DNA of 64,000 nucleotides from Paraburkholderia sp. D15 (lineage in GTDB: Bacteria > Pseudomonadota > Gammaproteobacteria > Burkholderiales > Burkholderiaceae). Positions 26,261-37,003 of the stretch are shown in pieces. Location: positions 4,278,001-4,342,000 of the forward strand of contig NZ_CP110395.1 of assembly GCF_029910215.1 (NCBI RefSeq), read 5' to 3'. The translations under genes and the position numbers were made by a program. The stretch's first letter is position 1. Every line of letters starts with the position of its first letter. The notes under the pieces are model-generated. The model did not search any database and was not told the origin of the DNA. It worked only from the letters and a program-made list of their open reading frames with translations.

Positions 26261-26974
26261 CTAGAAGCCGAGGCTGGCCAGCAGATCGTCGACCTGCGAC
26301 TGATCCTGCACCACGTCGGTCTTGCCTTCCGGATTGATCTGCGGACCGTTCAGCAGATGCTCCGGGCTGCCGGTCGGAGAAATGTCCGAAGCCGCCAGCG
26401 CCGCCGCGTTGGCCGCGAACTGCTCGCGCCGTTCGAGCGCGATGTTTTCGACCAGCACGCCAAGCAGTTGCTGCTCGATCAGGTACACGACGTCCGTGAT
26501 CTTCTTGATGACCTGGCCGGTCAGATCCTGGAAGTCCTGCGCCAGCATGATTTCCATCAGCTGCGAATTGGTGGCGGTGGTCGCCTCCGGCACACCGCGC
26601 AAAAACGTACGCGTGTCGTCCATCAGCGCGCGCACTTCCTCGCGCTCGATCGGCGCCGCGTACCACTGCTCCCAACGCGCGTCGAGTTCGCCGGCATCTT
26701 TCTGCAACTGTTCCTGGATCGGCTTCGCGACGTCGATCGACCCCAGCACGCGCTCGGCGGCCTGTTCGGTCATGTTCGCGATGTACTTCAGACGATCGCG
26801 AGCGTCGGGTACCGCTTCGGCCGCACGCTCGACATGCTTGTCGAGCCCCAGCTCGCGCATCGAATCGCGCAGCGTGCGGGTCAGTTGTCCAATGCGGGCG
26901 AGGATGCGGTCGGACGCGAAGTCGCCGCTCTCGTTGACCGCTTCGGCGCCTTGCGCATTGGTCGGCAGATTCAC
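26261..26974 (-). CDS. cheZ: CheY-P phosphatase CheZ
   Basis: CheZ dephosphorylates CheY-P and ends the turn signal. The 237-residue product has a long helical hairpin and the catalytic segment MLAQDFQDLTGQVIKKITDV, whose Gln residues include the CheZ catalytic glutamine (Q in DLTGQVIKK). The C-terminal QSQVDDLLASLGF is the CheY-binding peptide. The start is GTG at 26974, one base after the cheY stop, with a GGGAGC site; the longer upstream frame overlaps cheY and is rejected. Confidence 0.95.
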   Translation of the reverse strand: MNLPTNAQGAEAVNESGDFASDRILARIGQLTRTLRDSMRELGLDKHVERAAEAVPDARDRLKYIANMTEQAAERVLGSIDVAKPIQEQLQKDAGELDARWEQWYAAPIEREEVRALMDDTRTFLRGVPEATTATNSQLMEIMLAQDFQDLTGQVIKKITDVVYLIEQQLLGVLVENIALERREQFAANAAALAASDISPTGSPEHLLNGPQINPEGKTDVVQDQSQVDDLLASLGF

Positions 26975-26975
26975 A

Positions 26976-27371
26976 TCAGCTCCCGGTCTTGGCCATCTTC
27001 TCGAGAATCTTGTTGAGCTTCTCGTCGAGCGTCGCGGCCGTGAACGGCTTGACGACATAACCGCTCGCGCCGGCCTGAGCCGCCGCGATGATGTTTTCCT
27101 TCTTCGATTCGGCCGTCACCATCAGCACCGGCAGGTGCGACAGGTTGGCGTCGGCGCGGATTTCCTTGAGCATGGCCAGACCGTCGAGGTTCGGCATGTT
27201 CCAGTCGGAGATCACGAACTCGTAGCTGCCGCCGCGCAGACGCGCGAGACCCGCCTGGCCGTCTTCCGCCTCGTCGACGTTCGAGTAGCCGAGTTCCTTG
27301 AGGAGGTTGCGGACGATCCGGCGCATCGTCGGAAAGTCGTCAACCACCAGAATTTTCATTCCCTTATCCAT
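26976..27371 (-). CDS. cheY: Chemotaxis response regulator CheY (motor-binding type)
   Basis: Phospho-CheY binds FliM to change motor rotation. The 131-residue single receiver domain starts [20 protein letters not shown]. It has acidic pocket DD at 11-12, phospho-acceptor Asp 56 ([12 protein letters not shown]), the switch Thr in LMVTAES and Lys in VVKPF. The close match to enterobacterial CheY and the adjacent cheZ make it the likely motor regulator. An ATG at 27359 is a possible alternative start. Confidence 0.95.
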   Translation of the reverse strand: MDKGMKILVVDDFPTMRRIVRNLLKELGYSNVDEAEDGQAGLARLRGGSYEFVISDWNMPNLDGLAMLKEIRADANLSHLPVLMVTAESKKENIIAAAQAGASGYVVKPFTAATLDEKLNKILEKMAKTGS

Positions 27372-27470
27372 TTCATTCCCTTAGCTTGATCCATGGTGCG
27401 GCGCCCGATCGGATCGATCCAGCGTATCGAACCGTGTGTCGAAATGCCGCTTCACTCTACCCGGCCAGCA

Positions 27471-28568
27471 TCATACCCGTTGCACGCGATCGCCCATCGA
27501 CGACAGGCGCGCCATCACGCGTCGGCTCATCTCCGGCAACGAGGCAATTTCGTCCGCCGCGCCGAGCGCAATGGCTTCGCGCGGCATGCCGAACACGATA
27601 CAGCTCGCTTCGTCCTGCGCAAGGGTATAAGCCCCTGCCTTTTTCATGTCCAGCAATCCGGCGGCGCCGTCGCGGCCCATCCCGGTCAGGATCACCCCGA
27701 CCGCGTTCTTGCCCGCGTGCTGTGCGGCCGAACGGAACAGCACATCCACGGACGGGCGATGCCGGTTCACCGGCGGATCGTCCGACAGATGCGCAATATA
27801 GTTCGCGCCGCTACGGGCAAGCAACAGGTGAGCGTGACCGGGCGCGATATACGCATGCCCCGGCAGCACGCGTTCGCCGTGCTCTGCCTCTTTAACGGTA
27901 ATCCGGCACAAACCATTGAGGCGTTGCGCAAAAGATTTTGTGAAGCCCGGCGGCATATGCTGCGCGATCAGCACGGCAGGCGCATCCGGCGGCAGCGGCA
28001 CCAGCACTTCGCGGATCGCTTCGGTGCCGCCCGTCGACGCGCCGACGATGATCAGCTTCTCGGTACTGAGCAGCGGATTGTTGAAAAGCGGCGCGGTGCC
28101 GACCGGCGCATGCGCGGCATGGCTTGCCGCGTGCTGCACCGGTGCGGCCTGGCGCACGCGCGCACGGGCCGCGGCGCGGATCTTGTCGGCGAGCTTTTCC
28201 GAGTAGTCGAGCATGCCGTCGCGAATGCCGACCTTCGGCTTGGTGACGAAGTCGACCGCGCCCAGTTCCAGCGCGCGCAGCGTGATTTCGTTGCCGCGCT
28301 CGGTCAGCGACGACACCATCACGACCGGCATGGGCCGCAGACGCATCAGCTTCTCGAGGAAGTCGAGACCGTCCATGCGCGGCATTTCGACGTCGAGCGT
28401 CAAGACGTCCGGGTTGTGCTGCTTGATGAGCTCACGCGCGACCAGCGGGTCGGGTGCGGTCGCCACGACCGTCATGTCCGGCTGGCCGTTGATGATTTCC
28501 GTCATCAGGCTGCGGATCAGCGCCGAATCGTCGACGCACAGTACTTTGATCTTTTGCACAGCGCTCAC
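27471..28568 (-). CDS. cheB: Chemoreceptor methylesterase/deamidase CheB
   Basis: CheB removes methyl groups from chemoreceptors during adaptation. The 365-residue product has a receiver domain with Asp 59 ([13 protein letters not shown]), a linker, and a methylesterase domain with the Ser-His-Asp residues in [20 protein letters not shown] and [10 protein letters not shown]. The start is GTG at 28568, overlapping the cheD stop (GTGA); a second GTG at 28559 is possible. It lies between cheD and cheY. Confidence 0.95.
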   Translation of the reverse strand: MSAVQKIKVLCVDDSALIRSLMTEIINGQPDMTVVATAPDPLVARELIKQHNPDVLTLDVEMPRMDGLDFLEKLMRLRPMPVVMVSSLTERGNEITLRALELGAVDFVTKPKVGIRDGMLDYSEKLADKIRAAARARVRQAAPVQHAASHAAHAPVGTAPLFNNPLLSTEKLIIVGASTGGTEAIREVLVPLPPDAPAVLIAQHMPPGFTKSFAQRLNGLCRITVKEAEHGERVLPGHAYIAPGHAHLLLARSGANYIAHLSDDPPVNRHRPSVDVLFRSAAQHAGKNAVGVILTGMGRDGAAGLLDMKKAGAYTLAQDEASCIVFGMPREAIALGAADEIASLPEMSRRVMARLSSMGDRVQRV

Positions 28569-29380
28569 GCCTCCTCTGTAGTTCTGGCGTTGTTTGAATT
28601 AATCGGGCGCGCGGCGGCGCCGAACAGTTCGACGCGCGGTTTGGCCGCGCCCGCGGCGGTCCCACCGGCGGCCGAGCCGAACAGCTCGACCTTCGGACGC
28701 GCCGCGCCCGTCGACGAAAACAGTTCGACTTTCGGCCGCGCCGGGGCCGTGGCGGGATTCGAGAACAGCTCGACCCGCTTGCGCGCGGCGGCGAGTCTCT
28801 CCGCTCGGGCTTCCGCGCTTTGCCGCACGAGCGCCTGCTCGCGTTCGGCCACGCCCGCTTCCTGCTGCAGACGCAATTTCTTCACCATCACCTGACCGGT
28901 GCGCGGCATGAACGCGACCTTGCGCGGATGCGAGCCCTGCAGGTCCTCGGCGACGATACGGATCTTTTCGAGCGCCAGGTAGCGGCGCACGAACTCCGAG
29001 TTGCGATCGCCGATGTTCATCGTCGTCATGCCGGCCAGCACCGCGCCGCCGCCGAACACCTTCGCCTCGAAGCGTTCGCGCCGGCCGCCGGCCTTGATCA
29101 GTTCGTTGATCAGCACTTCCATCGCGTAGGCGCCGTAGCGCATCGAATCCGATGCGGCCTGCGCGACATCCGCGCCGTCGTCGGGCAGCATGAAGTGATT
29201 CATCCCGCCGATGCCGGCCGTGCGGTCCTGAATACAGGCCGCGACGCACGAACCGAGCACCGTCACCAGCACCATGTCTTCGTGCGTGGTGTAGAACTCG
29301 TTCGGCAACAGCTTCACGCCGGGGCGCTGGAAGTGATTGTCGTAATACAGATTGGTTGCGATCGGCAGACGGCTGCTCAT
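28565..29380 (-). CDS. cheD: Chemoreceptor glutamine deamidase CheD with four VELF repeats
   Basis: CheD deamidates receptor glutamines. The 271-residue product has the CheD catalytic Cys 45 ([10 protein letters not shown]) and His 62 (GMNHFMLP), spaced as in known CheD. After residue 195 there is a tail of about 75 residues, absent from simple CheD proteins. It contains four copies of a short motif, [KR]VELF[SG], at 202-207, 217-222, 230-235 and 249-254, separated by Ala/Pro/Gly linkers. Its start overlaps the cheR stop (ATGA), and its stop overlaps cheB. Confidence 0.94.
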   Translation of the reverse strand: MSSRLPIATNLYYDNHFQRPGVKLLPNEFYTTHEDMVLVTVLGSCVAACIQDRTAGIGGMNHFMLPDDGADVAQAASDSMRYGAYAMEVLINELIKAGGRRERFEAKVFGGGAVLAGMTTMNIGDRNSEFVRRYLALEKIRIVAEDLQGSHPRKVAFMPRTGQVMVKKLRLQQEAGVAEREQALVRQSAEARAERLAAARKRVELFSNPATAPARPKVELFSSTGAARPKVELFGSAAGGTAAGAAKPRVELFGAAARPINSNNARTTEEA

Positions 29381-30339
29381 GCGGTCACCCCGCTCGTCGT
29401 GCGCGCGGGCGTCGTGCCGCTCGCTGCCGCGCGTTGCGGCTGCGGCGTGCGTGCGCCGGCCGCGTCGCGCGTCAGTTCATAGACGGTCTGGCCACGCAGC
29501 TTGAACGCCTGCGTGACGTACGTGAAGTTTTCCGAATGACCGGCGAACAGCAGGCCGCCCGGCTTCACCAGCGGGTCGAAGCGCGCCAGCACCTGAGCCT
29601 GGGTCGGCTTGTCGAAATAGATCATCACGTTGCGGCAGAAAATCGCGTCGAACTGCGTGCGCAACTGGTAATCGCGGTCGGTCAGGTTCAATTGTTCGAA
29701 GCGCACGAGCGCGCGCACTTCCGGGCGCACCTTGACCATGCCGGCGTGCGCGCCGGTGCCCTTCAGAAAGAACCGCTTCAGCCGCTCGGGCGACAGATGC
29801 TTGACCTGGTCGAACTGATACATGCCAGCCGCGGCCTTGGCGAGCACCTGGGTGTCAATGTCGGTGGCGAGCACCGACGCCTGGCGCGCACCGCTGTCGC
29901 CGAGCGCTTCGATCAGCGTCATCGCGATCGAATACGGCTCCTCGCCGGTGGACGCGGCCGAGCACCACACCGAGACCGGCTGCGGACGGCGCGGCACGAA
30001 CTCGGCCAGAATCGGAAAGTGATGCGCCTCGCGGAAGAACGCGGTCAGGTTGGTGGTCAGCGCATTGGTGAAGGCTTCCCACTCGGCCGGATCGTTCTCC
30101 GCTTCGAGCAGATCGAGATACTGCCTGAACGTATCGAGACCGCGGGCGCGCAGACGTCGCGCGAGACGGCTGTAGGCCATGTCGCGTTTGTGATCCGACA
30201 GCGAAATGCCCGCGCTGCGATGAATCAGCTCGCGGATGCGAGCGAAGTCCGCCGACGTGAACTCGAAGTCCCGTCCCTGTTCACCGGATCTAACCGGTTC
30301 CGCCCGCTCGGGGCGTTGCTGTGCGCGCGTTGCCATCAT
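29377..30339 (-). CDS. cheR: Chemoreceptor methyltransferase CheR
   Basis: CheR methylates receptor glutamates using S-adenosylmethionine. The 320-residue product has the N-terminal CheR helical domain ([20 protein letters not shown]) and the Rossmann methyltransferase domain with [19 protein letters not shown] and [17 protein letters not shown]. The ATG at 30339 follows CAGGAAC. The upstream frame is open but unsupported. It lies between the receptor gene and cheD. Confidence 0.95.
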   Translation of the reverse strand: MMATRAQQRPERAEPVRSGEQGRDFEFTSADFARIRELIHRSAGISLSDHKRDMAYSRLARRLRARGLDTFRQYLDLLEAENDPAEWEAFTNALTTNLTAFFREAHHFPILAEFVPRRPQPVSVWCSAASTGEEPYSIAMTLIEALGDSGARQASVLATDIDTQVLAKAAAGMYQFDQVKHLSPERLKRFFLKGTGAHAGMVKVRPEVRALVRFEQLNLTDRDYQLRTQFDAIFCRNVMIYFDKPTQAQVLARFDPLVKPGGLLFAGHSENFTYVTQAFKLRGQTVYELTRDAAGARTPQPQRAAASGTTPARTTSGVTA

Positions 30340-30543
30340 GAGTGTTCCTGCCTGCGATACGAGCCATCCCGCTTGTTGCCCGGAGGGTGTCTCCGGACAC
30401 AAGGGATTGTGTTCGCGGGGTCGCGCCCGCCCGCGAGTTCTGCCAACACACAGTCGGCCCGCGACACGCCTTGTAAGCGTGCTTCGATGATTCGCCCCTC
30501 ATGGAGCGAGATGCCGAATGACTGCATGTCGATGTGCCATGTC

Positions 30544-32490
30544 CTAGAACGTTTCCCAGTCCGCGTCCGAGCCGGCCGTGGCCACGCTCGATGCGGCCGG
30601 GCGCGCCACGGATTCGGCGGACGGACGAACCGTCTTCGGCCTGAGCGCCGGTTCGACGCGCGTGCTGCCGGCGTCGTGCGCGACGGCCGCCGGAGCGGCG
30701 TGCGCGGCCGTGGCCGTTGCTGTCGCCGCATGGGCAGCTTGCGGTGCGGCTTGATGCGTTGCCGCGCCGGCGCTCGCTGCCTGATTACCTGCTGCCCCTG
30801 CTGCCTGCGGTGCGGCCGGTGCGGTTTTACCCGCCGGCTTGCGGCTGGCGTTGCCGCCGTGATGGGCGACAGGGTTCGGGACACTGCGCGCCGTCACCGG
30901 AGCACGTGCCGCCGTTGCGCCGCTGCGCGTCGTGCCGCCGGCCACCTTCCAGCCGCTCAGCACCGCCTGCAACTGGCGCGTCTGATCTTCGAGCGACGCC
31001 GCCGCGGCTGCCGCCTCTTCCACCAGCGCGGCGTTCTGCTGCGTGACTTCGTCCATCTGCACGACCGCGCGGTTGACCTGCTCGATGCCGCCCGACTGCT
31101 CTTCCGAGGCCGCGCTGATCTCGCCCATGATGTCCGTCACGCGGCGCACCGCCTGCACGATCTCGTCCATCGTGGTGCCCGCGCGGCCGACCAGCGTCGA
31201 GCCGCTTTGCACCTTGTCGACCGAGTCGCCGATCAATTCCTTGATTTCCTTCGCGGCGCTCGCGCTGCGCTGCGCAAGGCTGCGCACTTCGCCCGCCACC
31301 ACCGCGAACCCGCGGCCCTGCTCGCCGGCGCGGGCGGCTTCGACCGCCGCGTTCAGCGCGAGAATGTTCGTCTGGAAGGCAATCCCTTCGATCACGCCGA
31401 TGATGTCGACGACCTTGTTCGAGCTGGTCGCGATGTCCTGCATCGTCGTGACGACCTGGCTCACCACGTCGCCGCCGCGCGTGGCGATGTCCGACGCGTT
31501 GACGGCCAGCTGGCTCGCCTGACGCGCGTTCTCGGCGTTCTGCCGCACGGTGCCCGTCAGCTGTTCCATGCTCGACGCGGTTTGCTGAAGCGAGGCCGCC
31601 TGCTGTTCGGTGCGTTGCGACAGATCGGTATTGCCCATCGCGATTTCGCGCGCGCCGGTGTCGATCGACTCGGTGCTGCCGTGCACGGCCTTCACCATCG
31701 TCGCCATGCTTTCCTGCATCCGCTTGATGCCGGAAAACAGCACGCCGATCTCGTTGCGGCTGAACACCTGGATCGTCTCGGACAGATCGCCCGACGCGAT
31801 CCGCTCGAAGCAGGCGGTCGCATCCTTCAGCGGCTGCACGATCAGGCCGCGCAACGCGAAGCGGATGCCCACCACGAGCAGCAGCGCGAACGCCGTGAAC
31901 GCGACGATCAAGGTGGTCATCAACGAGATGTTCGACTGCGCGAGCGCCTGCTGATCCACCGCGCTTTGCTGCAATGCCTTGACGACCGCCGTTGCGGCGC
32001 CGTCGTAGGCGATGAACATCGGGCTGATCTTCGTGTCGGCGATCGCGTGATACGCGGCGAGGTCGTTCGCGTTCAACGCCGCGAACTCCGGATCGACGCC
32101 GTCGCGCATCACCGCCGTGCGCTTGGCGAGCACGTCGTCGAGCAGCGCCTGGTCGATACCGGCCTTCGGCGCGTCGAGATAGGCCTGCCAGCTCTGGTTG
32201 CCCTTGGTCAGCAGTTCCTGCGCGCGGTCGATCGCCTTCTTCGCTTCGTCCGTATTACCGGCCGCGGACAGCGTGTTGAAACGGTCCACCGCGAGACGCG
32301 AGCGCAACAGATAGGCGGAGGCATCGTCGAGCGCATGAATCGCGACCAGATCGCCGCGCGCAATGCGGTCGAGCGACTGGCTCGCGCGATTCAGCGCGGT
32401 TAGTCCGAGCGCACCGACCACCACGGTCAGCGCCGCGAGAACGACGCCTACCATCGTCAACGTCGTACGAATCGACCACCTGCTCAGCAT
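30544..32490 (-). CDS. Methyl-accepting chemotaxis protein with C-terminal WETF pentapeptide
   Basis: A transmembrane chemoreceptor of 648 residues. It has membrane segments at about 11-33 and 188-209, a four-helix-bundle ligand domain between them, a HAMP domain at about 211-265, and a cytoplasmic domain with the invariant hairpin tip [20 protein letters not shown]. After the methylation helices an Ala/Pro-rich linker of about 100 residues leads to the ending DADWETF. That matches the CheR/CheB docking pentapeptide (NWETF type). The ligand is unknown. It is embedded in the che operon between cheW and cheR, so it is probably the main Tar/Tsr-like receptor. Confidence 0.93.
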   Translation of the reverse strand: MLSRWSIRTTLTMVGVVLAALTVVVGALGLTALNRASQSLDRIARGDLVAIHALDDASAYLLRSRLAVDRFNTLSAAGNTDEAKKAIDRAQELLTKGNQSWQAYLDAPKAGIDQALLDDVLAKRTAVMRDGVDPEFAALNANDLAAYHAIADTKISPMFIAYDGAATAVVKALQQSAVDQQALAQSNISLMTTLIVAFTAFALLLVVGIRFALRGLIVQPLKDATACFERIASGDLSETIQVFSRNEIGVLFSGIKRMQESMATMVKAVHGSTESIDTGAREIAMGNTDLSQRTEQQAASLQQTASSMEQLTGTVRQNAENARQASQLAVNASDIATRGGDVVSQVVTTMQDIATSSNKVVDIIGVIEGIAFQTNILALNAAVEAARAGEQGRGFAVVAGEVRSLAQRSASAAKEIKELIGDSVDKVQSGSTLVGRAGTTMDEIVQAVRRVTDIMGEISAASEEQSGGIEQVNRAVVQMDEVTQQNAALVEEAAAAAASLEDQTRQLQAVLSGWKVAGGTTRSGATAARAPVTARSVPNPVAHHGGNASRKPAGKTAPAAPQAAGAAGNQAASAGAATHQAAPQAAHAATATATAAHAAPAAVAHDAGSTRVEPALRPKTVRPSAESVARPAASSVATAGSDADWETF

Positions 32491-32530
32491 CTCGATGCCC
32501 CCTGTCCCAATCTGTCGTTAAGTTCGCTGG

Positions 32531-33049
32531 TTAGACGCCGAGCGTTTCGATCAGCGCCATTTCGCGGCTGGTCATCAGCTTTTCGATGTCCATCAGGATC
32601 AGCATGCGGCCGTCGACGGTGCCCAGACCCGTGAGGTACTCGGTCGTCAGCGTCGCGCCGAATTCCGGCGCCGGCATGATCTGGTCGGTGGCGAGCGTCA
32701 GCACGTCCGACACGCCGTCCACCACCATCCCGACCACGCGATGCGCGACGTTCAGGATGATCACGACCGTCTGATGGTCGTACTCGACGCGGCCCAGATG
32801 GAACTTGATGCGCATGTCGACGATCGGCACGATGATGCCGCGCAGATTGATCACGCCCTTGATGAACTCGGGCGCATTGGCGATCCGCGTGACGTTGTCG
32901 TAGCCGCGGATTTCCTGCACCTTGAGAATGTCGATGCCGTACTCTTCGGCGCCGAGCGTGAAGACGAGGAATTCCTGACCGCCGGCGTCCGCCTGCTGTG
33001 CGTCGCGGCGGGCGCCCACGCTCGAATTGATGGATTGGACTTCTGCCAC
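32531..33049 (-). CDS. cheW: Chemotaxis coupling protein CheW
   Basis: CheW links receptors to CheA. The 172-residue product starts AEVQSINSS after its initiator and has the CheW fold with [38 protein letters not shown] and [12 protein letters not shown]. The GTG at 33049 follows GGGGGCTAAC and fits the family start; a TTG at 33061 is an alternative. It lies 84 bp after cheA. Confidence 0.95.
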   Translation of the reverse strand: MAEVQSINSSVGARRDAQQADAGGQEFLVFTLGAEEYGIDILKVQEIRGYDNVTRIANAPEFIKGVINLRGIIVPIVDMRIKFHLGRVEYDHQTVVIILNVAHRVVGMVVDGVSDVLTLATDQIMPAPEFGATLTTEYLTGLGTVDGRMLILMDIEKLMTSREMALIETLGV

Positions 33050-33133
33050 GTTAGCCCCCAAACGGTTGGGATGAATTGAGTTGAGTAAGCGGAGTTGCCG
33101 GCGTTACCGGCGTAAAGCCAAATGTCGCGATCG

Positions 33134-35422
33134 TCATGCGAGACTCATTGCGCCGTGCGCGTGACGTGTTTCGCGGTTCAGGGCCGCCACGTCGACGATC
33201 AGCGCGACGCTGCCGTCGCCGAGAATGGTCGCCGCCGAAATGCCGTGCACCTTGCGGTAGTTGGTTTCCAGATTCTTCACGACCACCTGCTGCTGGCCGA
33301 CCAGTTCGTCGATCAGCATCGCGAAGCGACGGCCTTCGGTCTGCATGATGGTGACGATGCCCTGGGTCGGCTCCTGCTTCGCGTCGTCGACGTTGAACAC
33401 TTCGTGCAACGCGACCAGCGGCAGGTATTCGCCGCGCACGCGCACCACGCGCTCGCCGTTGGCGACCGTGTAGATGTCCTCGGCCTGCGGCTGCAGCGAC
33501 TCCATCACGAAGTTCAGCGGCAGGATGAAGATTTCGCTGCCCACCTTGACCGACATGCCGTCGAGAATCGCCAGCGTGAGCGGCAACACGATGCGCGTGG
33601 TGCTGCCCTTGCCGGCGTGCGAGGTGATTTCCACGTGACCACCCATCGACTGGATGTTCCGCTTCACCACGTCCATGCCGACGCCACGGCCGGAGACGTC
33701 CGTGACCTGCTCCGCCGTCGAGAAGCCCGGCAGGAAAATCAGGTTCCAGACTTCCTCGTCGGTCATCGTGTCGCTGACCTGCATGCCTTGCTTGGCCGCC
33801 TTCGCGAGAATCTTGTCGCGGCGCAGACCCGCGCCGTCGTCGCTCACTTCGATGACGATGTTGCCACCATGATGCGCGGCCGACAGCACCAGTTGACCGG
33901 TCGAATCCTTGCCCGCCGCGCGCCGCGCTTCCACGGTTTCGATACCGTGGTCGAGACTGTTGCGCACGAGGTGAGTCAACGGATCGATGATCCGTTCGAT
34001 CAGGCTCTTGTCGAGTTCGGTCGCCTGACCGAAGGTGACGAGTTCCACTTCCTTGCCGAGTTTCGCCGCCAGATCGCGCACCAGTCGCGGGAAGCGGCTG
34101 AACACGTAATCCATCGGCATCATGCGGATCGACATCACCGCTTCCTGCAGATCGCGCGCGTTGCGCTCGAGTTGCGCCATGCCGTTGAAGAGCCGGTCGT
34201 GCAGCGCCGGATCGAACGTGCTGGTGGTCTCCGCAAGCATTGCCTGGGTGATCACCAGTTCGCCGACCAGGTTGATCAGCTGATCGACCTTCTCCACGCC
34301 GACGCGAATCGAACTGCCTTCCGCGCCGCCTGCCGCCGCGGCCGGACGCGCCGCCGCCTTGCGATCCTGCTCGGCGGGCGCGGCGGCCTGAGCCGCCGGT
34401 GCCGCGCTGGCGGCCGGTGCGCTCGGCGCCGCGGCAGCTTGCGCCGCCGGTGCGTCGAACAGACCGTGTGTCGCAGCGGGCGCAGCGGTGTGGGCCGCCG
34501 GGGCCGACGAAGCTGCCTGCGCCGCTGGTGCTGCCGTGTGTGCTGCTTGCGCCGGGGCCGATTCGGCAGCGTCGGGCGTTCCAGGTTCGCCTTGCTGCGT
34601 CTCGTCCGCCGGTGCGGTGCCGCGGCCGATCGAGATCTGACTTTCGTCGATCACGAAACAGCACACGGCGATGATGTCGTCGGAGGTCACATCGGTCTGG
34701 AGCCACAGCGTCAAATCGCCGCCGCTCTTGACCTGCCCGACGATGCTACCCAGGTTGCCGAGCTCTTCGGCTAGCAGTTCCTGGTCCTTCTCACCCACGC
34801 CCCGTAGCGTAATTTTCAGATGAGGACCGGTGCCATCCTGCGCGCCCGTCCCCGCGCCTTGCCCGGTCTGTGCCGGTTCGCCGTCATCCCATTCACCTGT
34901 CGCCGCCTGTACCGCCTGTTCGACGACATGTTCCGGTGCCGAGCCGTCCGGCACTTCCGCGACCGCCGCGACCGCGACAGGAGCCGCTGCCGGCGCCGCC
35001 GCTGCCGGTGCCGCGGGCGCGCCGCCCGCGCGGCTTTCCGCATGCAACTGTTCGAGCTTCGCGCAGATCGCCCTGGCGACCGCCGCGTCCGGCTCCGCGC
35101 TCGCGCGGTAGTCGGCGAGCTGGCCCGACAACACGTCCTTGGTTTCGAGGAACGTGTCGATCATGTCCTTGCGCAGCACGAGTTCGTTATTGCGCGCGCG
35201 ATCGAGCAGCGATTCGAGGATGTGCGTCGTTTCCGTCAGCGCGGTAAAGCCGAAGGTCGCCGCGCCGCCCTTGATCGAGTGCGCCGCGCGGAAAATCGCC
35301 GCGAGGTCTTCCGGATCCGGATGCGCGATATCCAGATTGAGCAGCAACTGCTCCATCTGCGCGAGCAGTTCGTCCGCTTCGTCGAAGAACGTCTGATAGA
35401 ACTGAGTGATGTCGAGTGTCAT
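33134..35422 (-). CDS. cheA: Chemotaxis sensor histidine kinase CheA
   Basis: CheA phosphorylates CheY and CheB in response to receptors. The 762-residue product has the P1 Hpt domain with phospho-accepting His 48 (IFRAAHSIKGGAATFGF), a P2 region, a long Ala/Pro-rich linker (about 290-375), dimerisation helices, an HATPase domain (LTHLVRNSLDHGIE, DDGAGLRRDKI, GRGVGMDVVKRNI) and a C-terminal CheW-like domain. It follows a CheY-type gene by 91 bp and precedes cheW. Confidence 0.96.
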   Translation of the reverse strand: MTLDITQFYQTFFDEADELLAQMEQLLLNLDIAHPDPEDLAAIFRAAHSIKGGAATFGFTALTETTHILESLLDRARNNELVLRKDMIDTFLETKDVLSGQLADYRASAEPDAAVARAICAKLEQLHAESRAGGAPAAPAAAAPAAAPVAVAAVAEVPDGSAPEHVVEQAVQAATGEWDDGEPAQTGQGAGTGAQDGTGPHLKITLRGVGEKDQELLAEELGNLGSIVGQVKSGGDLTLWLQTDVTSDDIIAVCCFVIDESQISIGRGTAPADETQQGEPGTPDAAESAPAQAAHTAAPAAQAASSAPAAHTAAPAATHGLFDAPAAQAAAAPSAPAASAAPAAQAAAPAEQDRKAAARPAAAAGGAEGSSIRVGVEKVDQLINLVGELVITQAMLAETTSTFDPALHDRLFNGMAQLERNARDLQEAVMSIRMMPMDYVFSRFPRLVRDLAAKLGKEVELVTFGQATELDKSLIERIIDPLTHLVRNSLDHGIETVEARRAAGKDSTGQLVLSAAHHGGNIVIEVSDDGAGLRRDKILAKAAKQGMQVSDTMTDEEVWNLIFLPGFSTAEQVTDVSGRGVGMDVVKRNIQSMGGHVEITSHAGKGSTTRIVLPLTLAILDGMSVKVGSEIFILPLNFVMESLQPQAEDIYTVANGERVVRVRGEYLPLVALHEVFNVDDAKQEPTQGIVTIMQTEGRRFAMLIDELVGQQQVVVKNLETNYRKVHGISAATILGDGSVALIVDVAALNRETRHAHGAMSLA

Positions 35423-35513
35423 GCCTGGGTCACCGCGAGAGTTCCTGTCTACTAGGCTTGGGCTGCCGTGCCGCCGCGTCGTGAGCTTCTATAACTGGGT
35501 CTAAGGGGAGGGC

Positions 35514-35891
35514 TTACGCCTGATCCGGTTCGGCCAGCGCCGCCACCAGTTCGGTCAGCATGTCCGGGTCGAGCGGCTTTTCGATCCAGCCGGTCGCGCC
35601 GGCCTCCCTCGCCGCGGCCTTGAACGGCTCGCTCGATTCCGTCGTGAGGACGAGGATGGGCGTCGCCTGGTAGGCCGGGTTGTTGCGCAGCGCGGCGATC
35701 AGATCCAGGCCGGTCTTGCCCGGCATGTGCTGGTCGGTCAGCACGAGGTCGAACGACATGGCGAGCGCGTTTTCGAGCCCTTCGTTGCCGTCCGCCGCGA
35801 GCGTCACTTCATAGCCGGCCGTCGTCAGCGTCGCGGCGAGAATCTGCCGCATCGATGCCGAATCGTCGATTGCCAGGATATGCCTGATCAT
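35514..35891 (-). CDS. Stand-alone response regulator, second CheY
   Basis: A 125-residue single receiver domain with an intact phosphorylation site: DD at 9-10, acceptor Asp 53 (VLTDQHMPGKTG), switch Thr in LVLTTES and Lys in IEKPL. It differs from the CheY beside cheZ, lacking its close enterobacterial resemblance. Its place between motB and cheA suggests a phosphate sink or second output of CheA. Confidence 0.93.
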   Translation of the reverse strand: MIRHILAIDDSASMRQILAATLTTAGYEVTLAADGNEGLENALAMSFDLVLTDQHMPGKTGLDLIAALRNNPAYQATPILVLTTESSEPFKAAAREAGATGWIEKPLDPDMLTELVAALAEPDQA

Positions 35892-35974
35892 GAAAACCTC
35901 GCTGCACTTACGCTGTGGATCGCCGGGCGGTTCGCGCCATCGGGCGCGTTATCCGTCCAGGCGATCGCTGTCTG

Positions 35975-36982
35975 TTACTGGGCCGCCGGCGCTGCCGCCG
36001 GCAACTTCGGTGCAACCGTCACCGGCTGCGTAATCTTTTGCAGCAGCGGCTTGGAGCCGGCTGCGTCGTCCGACAGGGTGGTCGTGGTGGAATCGTCATG
36101 ATCGAGCGCTTCCTCCGACTTCCTGTTCAACACGATGATGCTGATGCGGCGGTTTTCCGGATCCAGCGGGTCCGCCTTGTTCAGGTTCTGCGTCGACGCG
36201 AGACCGAGCACGCGCATCACCTTCGCTTCGTCCATGCCGCCGGCGATCAGCTCGCGGCGCGACGCATTGGCGCGGTCCGCGGACAGTTCCCAGTTGCTGT
36301 AGCCCTTCTCGCCGCCCGCGTACTGCACGGCGTCGGTGTGCCCCTGCACGATGATGCGGTTCGGCACGTCGTTCAGCGTGTGGCCGATTTCGCGCAGGAT
36401 GTCGCGCATATACGGTTCGACCTGGTCTTTCGCGGTCGCGAACATCGGGCGCTTCTGCGAGTCGACGATTTCGATGCGCAGGCCGGTCAGCGTCGAGTCG
36501 ATACGAATCTGCTGCTTGAACTGGCGCAGCACCGGGTTCGCCTCGATCGCGGCCATCAGCTTGACCTGCAGATCGTGCAGGCGAACCTGTTCGCGGCGCT
36601 CCAGCTCGCCCTGCATCTGCTTGAGCGAATCTTCGTTGCTATGCGAGACGGTGCGCTCGGCGCGGTTGTTCGAACCGTCGGTGGAGCGCGTCACGCCTTG
36701 CGCGTCGGTCGAAATGTCGCGGCCGCCGCCCTTCAGGATGCTGGAGTCTTCCGCGCTGCGGTCGCCGCCCCACAGCGTGATCTTCAGCGGCTGGTTGAAG
36801 TAATCGGCAATGCCCTTCAACTGCACCGTGGAGGCCGAACTCAGCAGCCACATCAGCAGGAAGAACGCCATCATCGCGGTCATGAAGTCCGCATACGCGA
36901 GCTTCCACGCGCCGCCGTGGTGGCCGGACTTCTTGGGCGCGCTGCGCTTGACGACAATGGCGCGGTCTTTGTCCTTGCTCAT
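35975..36982 (-). CDS. motB: Flagellar stator protein MotB
   Basis: MotB anchors the stator to peptidoglycan and carries the proton-conducting Asp. The 335-residue product has one N-terminal membrane segment with the essential Asp 32 (LAYADFMTAMMAFFLLMWLL). A plug region follows, then an OmpA-like peptidoglycan-binding domain (RIIVQGHTDAVQ, NWELSADRANASRREL). An Ala-rich tail ends it. It lies 21 bp after motA. Confidence 0.96.
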   Translation of the reverse strand: MSKDKDRAIVVKRSAPKKSGHHGGAWKLAYADFMTAMMAFFLLMWLLSSASTVQLKGIADYFNQPLKITLWGGDRSAEDSSILKGGGRDISTDAQGVTRSTDGSNNRAERTVSHSNEDSLKQMQGELERREQVRLHDLQVKLMAAIEANPVLRQFKQQIRIDSTLTGLRIEIVDSQKRPMFATAKDQVEPYMRDILREIGHTLNDVPNRIIVQGHTDAVQYAGGEKGYSNWELSADRANASRRELIAGGMDEAKVMRVLGLASTQNLNKADPLDPENRRISIIVLNRKSEEALDHDDSTTTTLSDDAAGSKPLLQKITQPVTVAPKLPAAAPAAQ

Positions 36983-37003
36983 CGGATCGGTTCCCGGCGC
37001 CCT

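Noticed and set aside
29356..32403. Plus-strand open frame of about 1,000 codons over cheR and the receptor gene
   Set aside because: Composition dominated by Arg, His and Ala with no domain; it spans two real genes on the opposite strand.
34816..35455. Several plus-strand frames opposite the start of cheA
   Set aside because: They mirror the Ala/Pro-rich coding of CheA and show no motifs.
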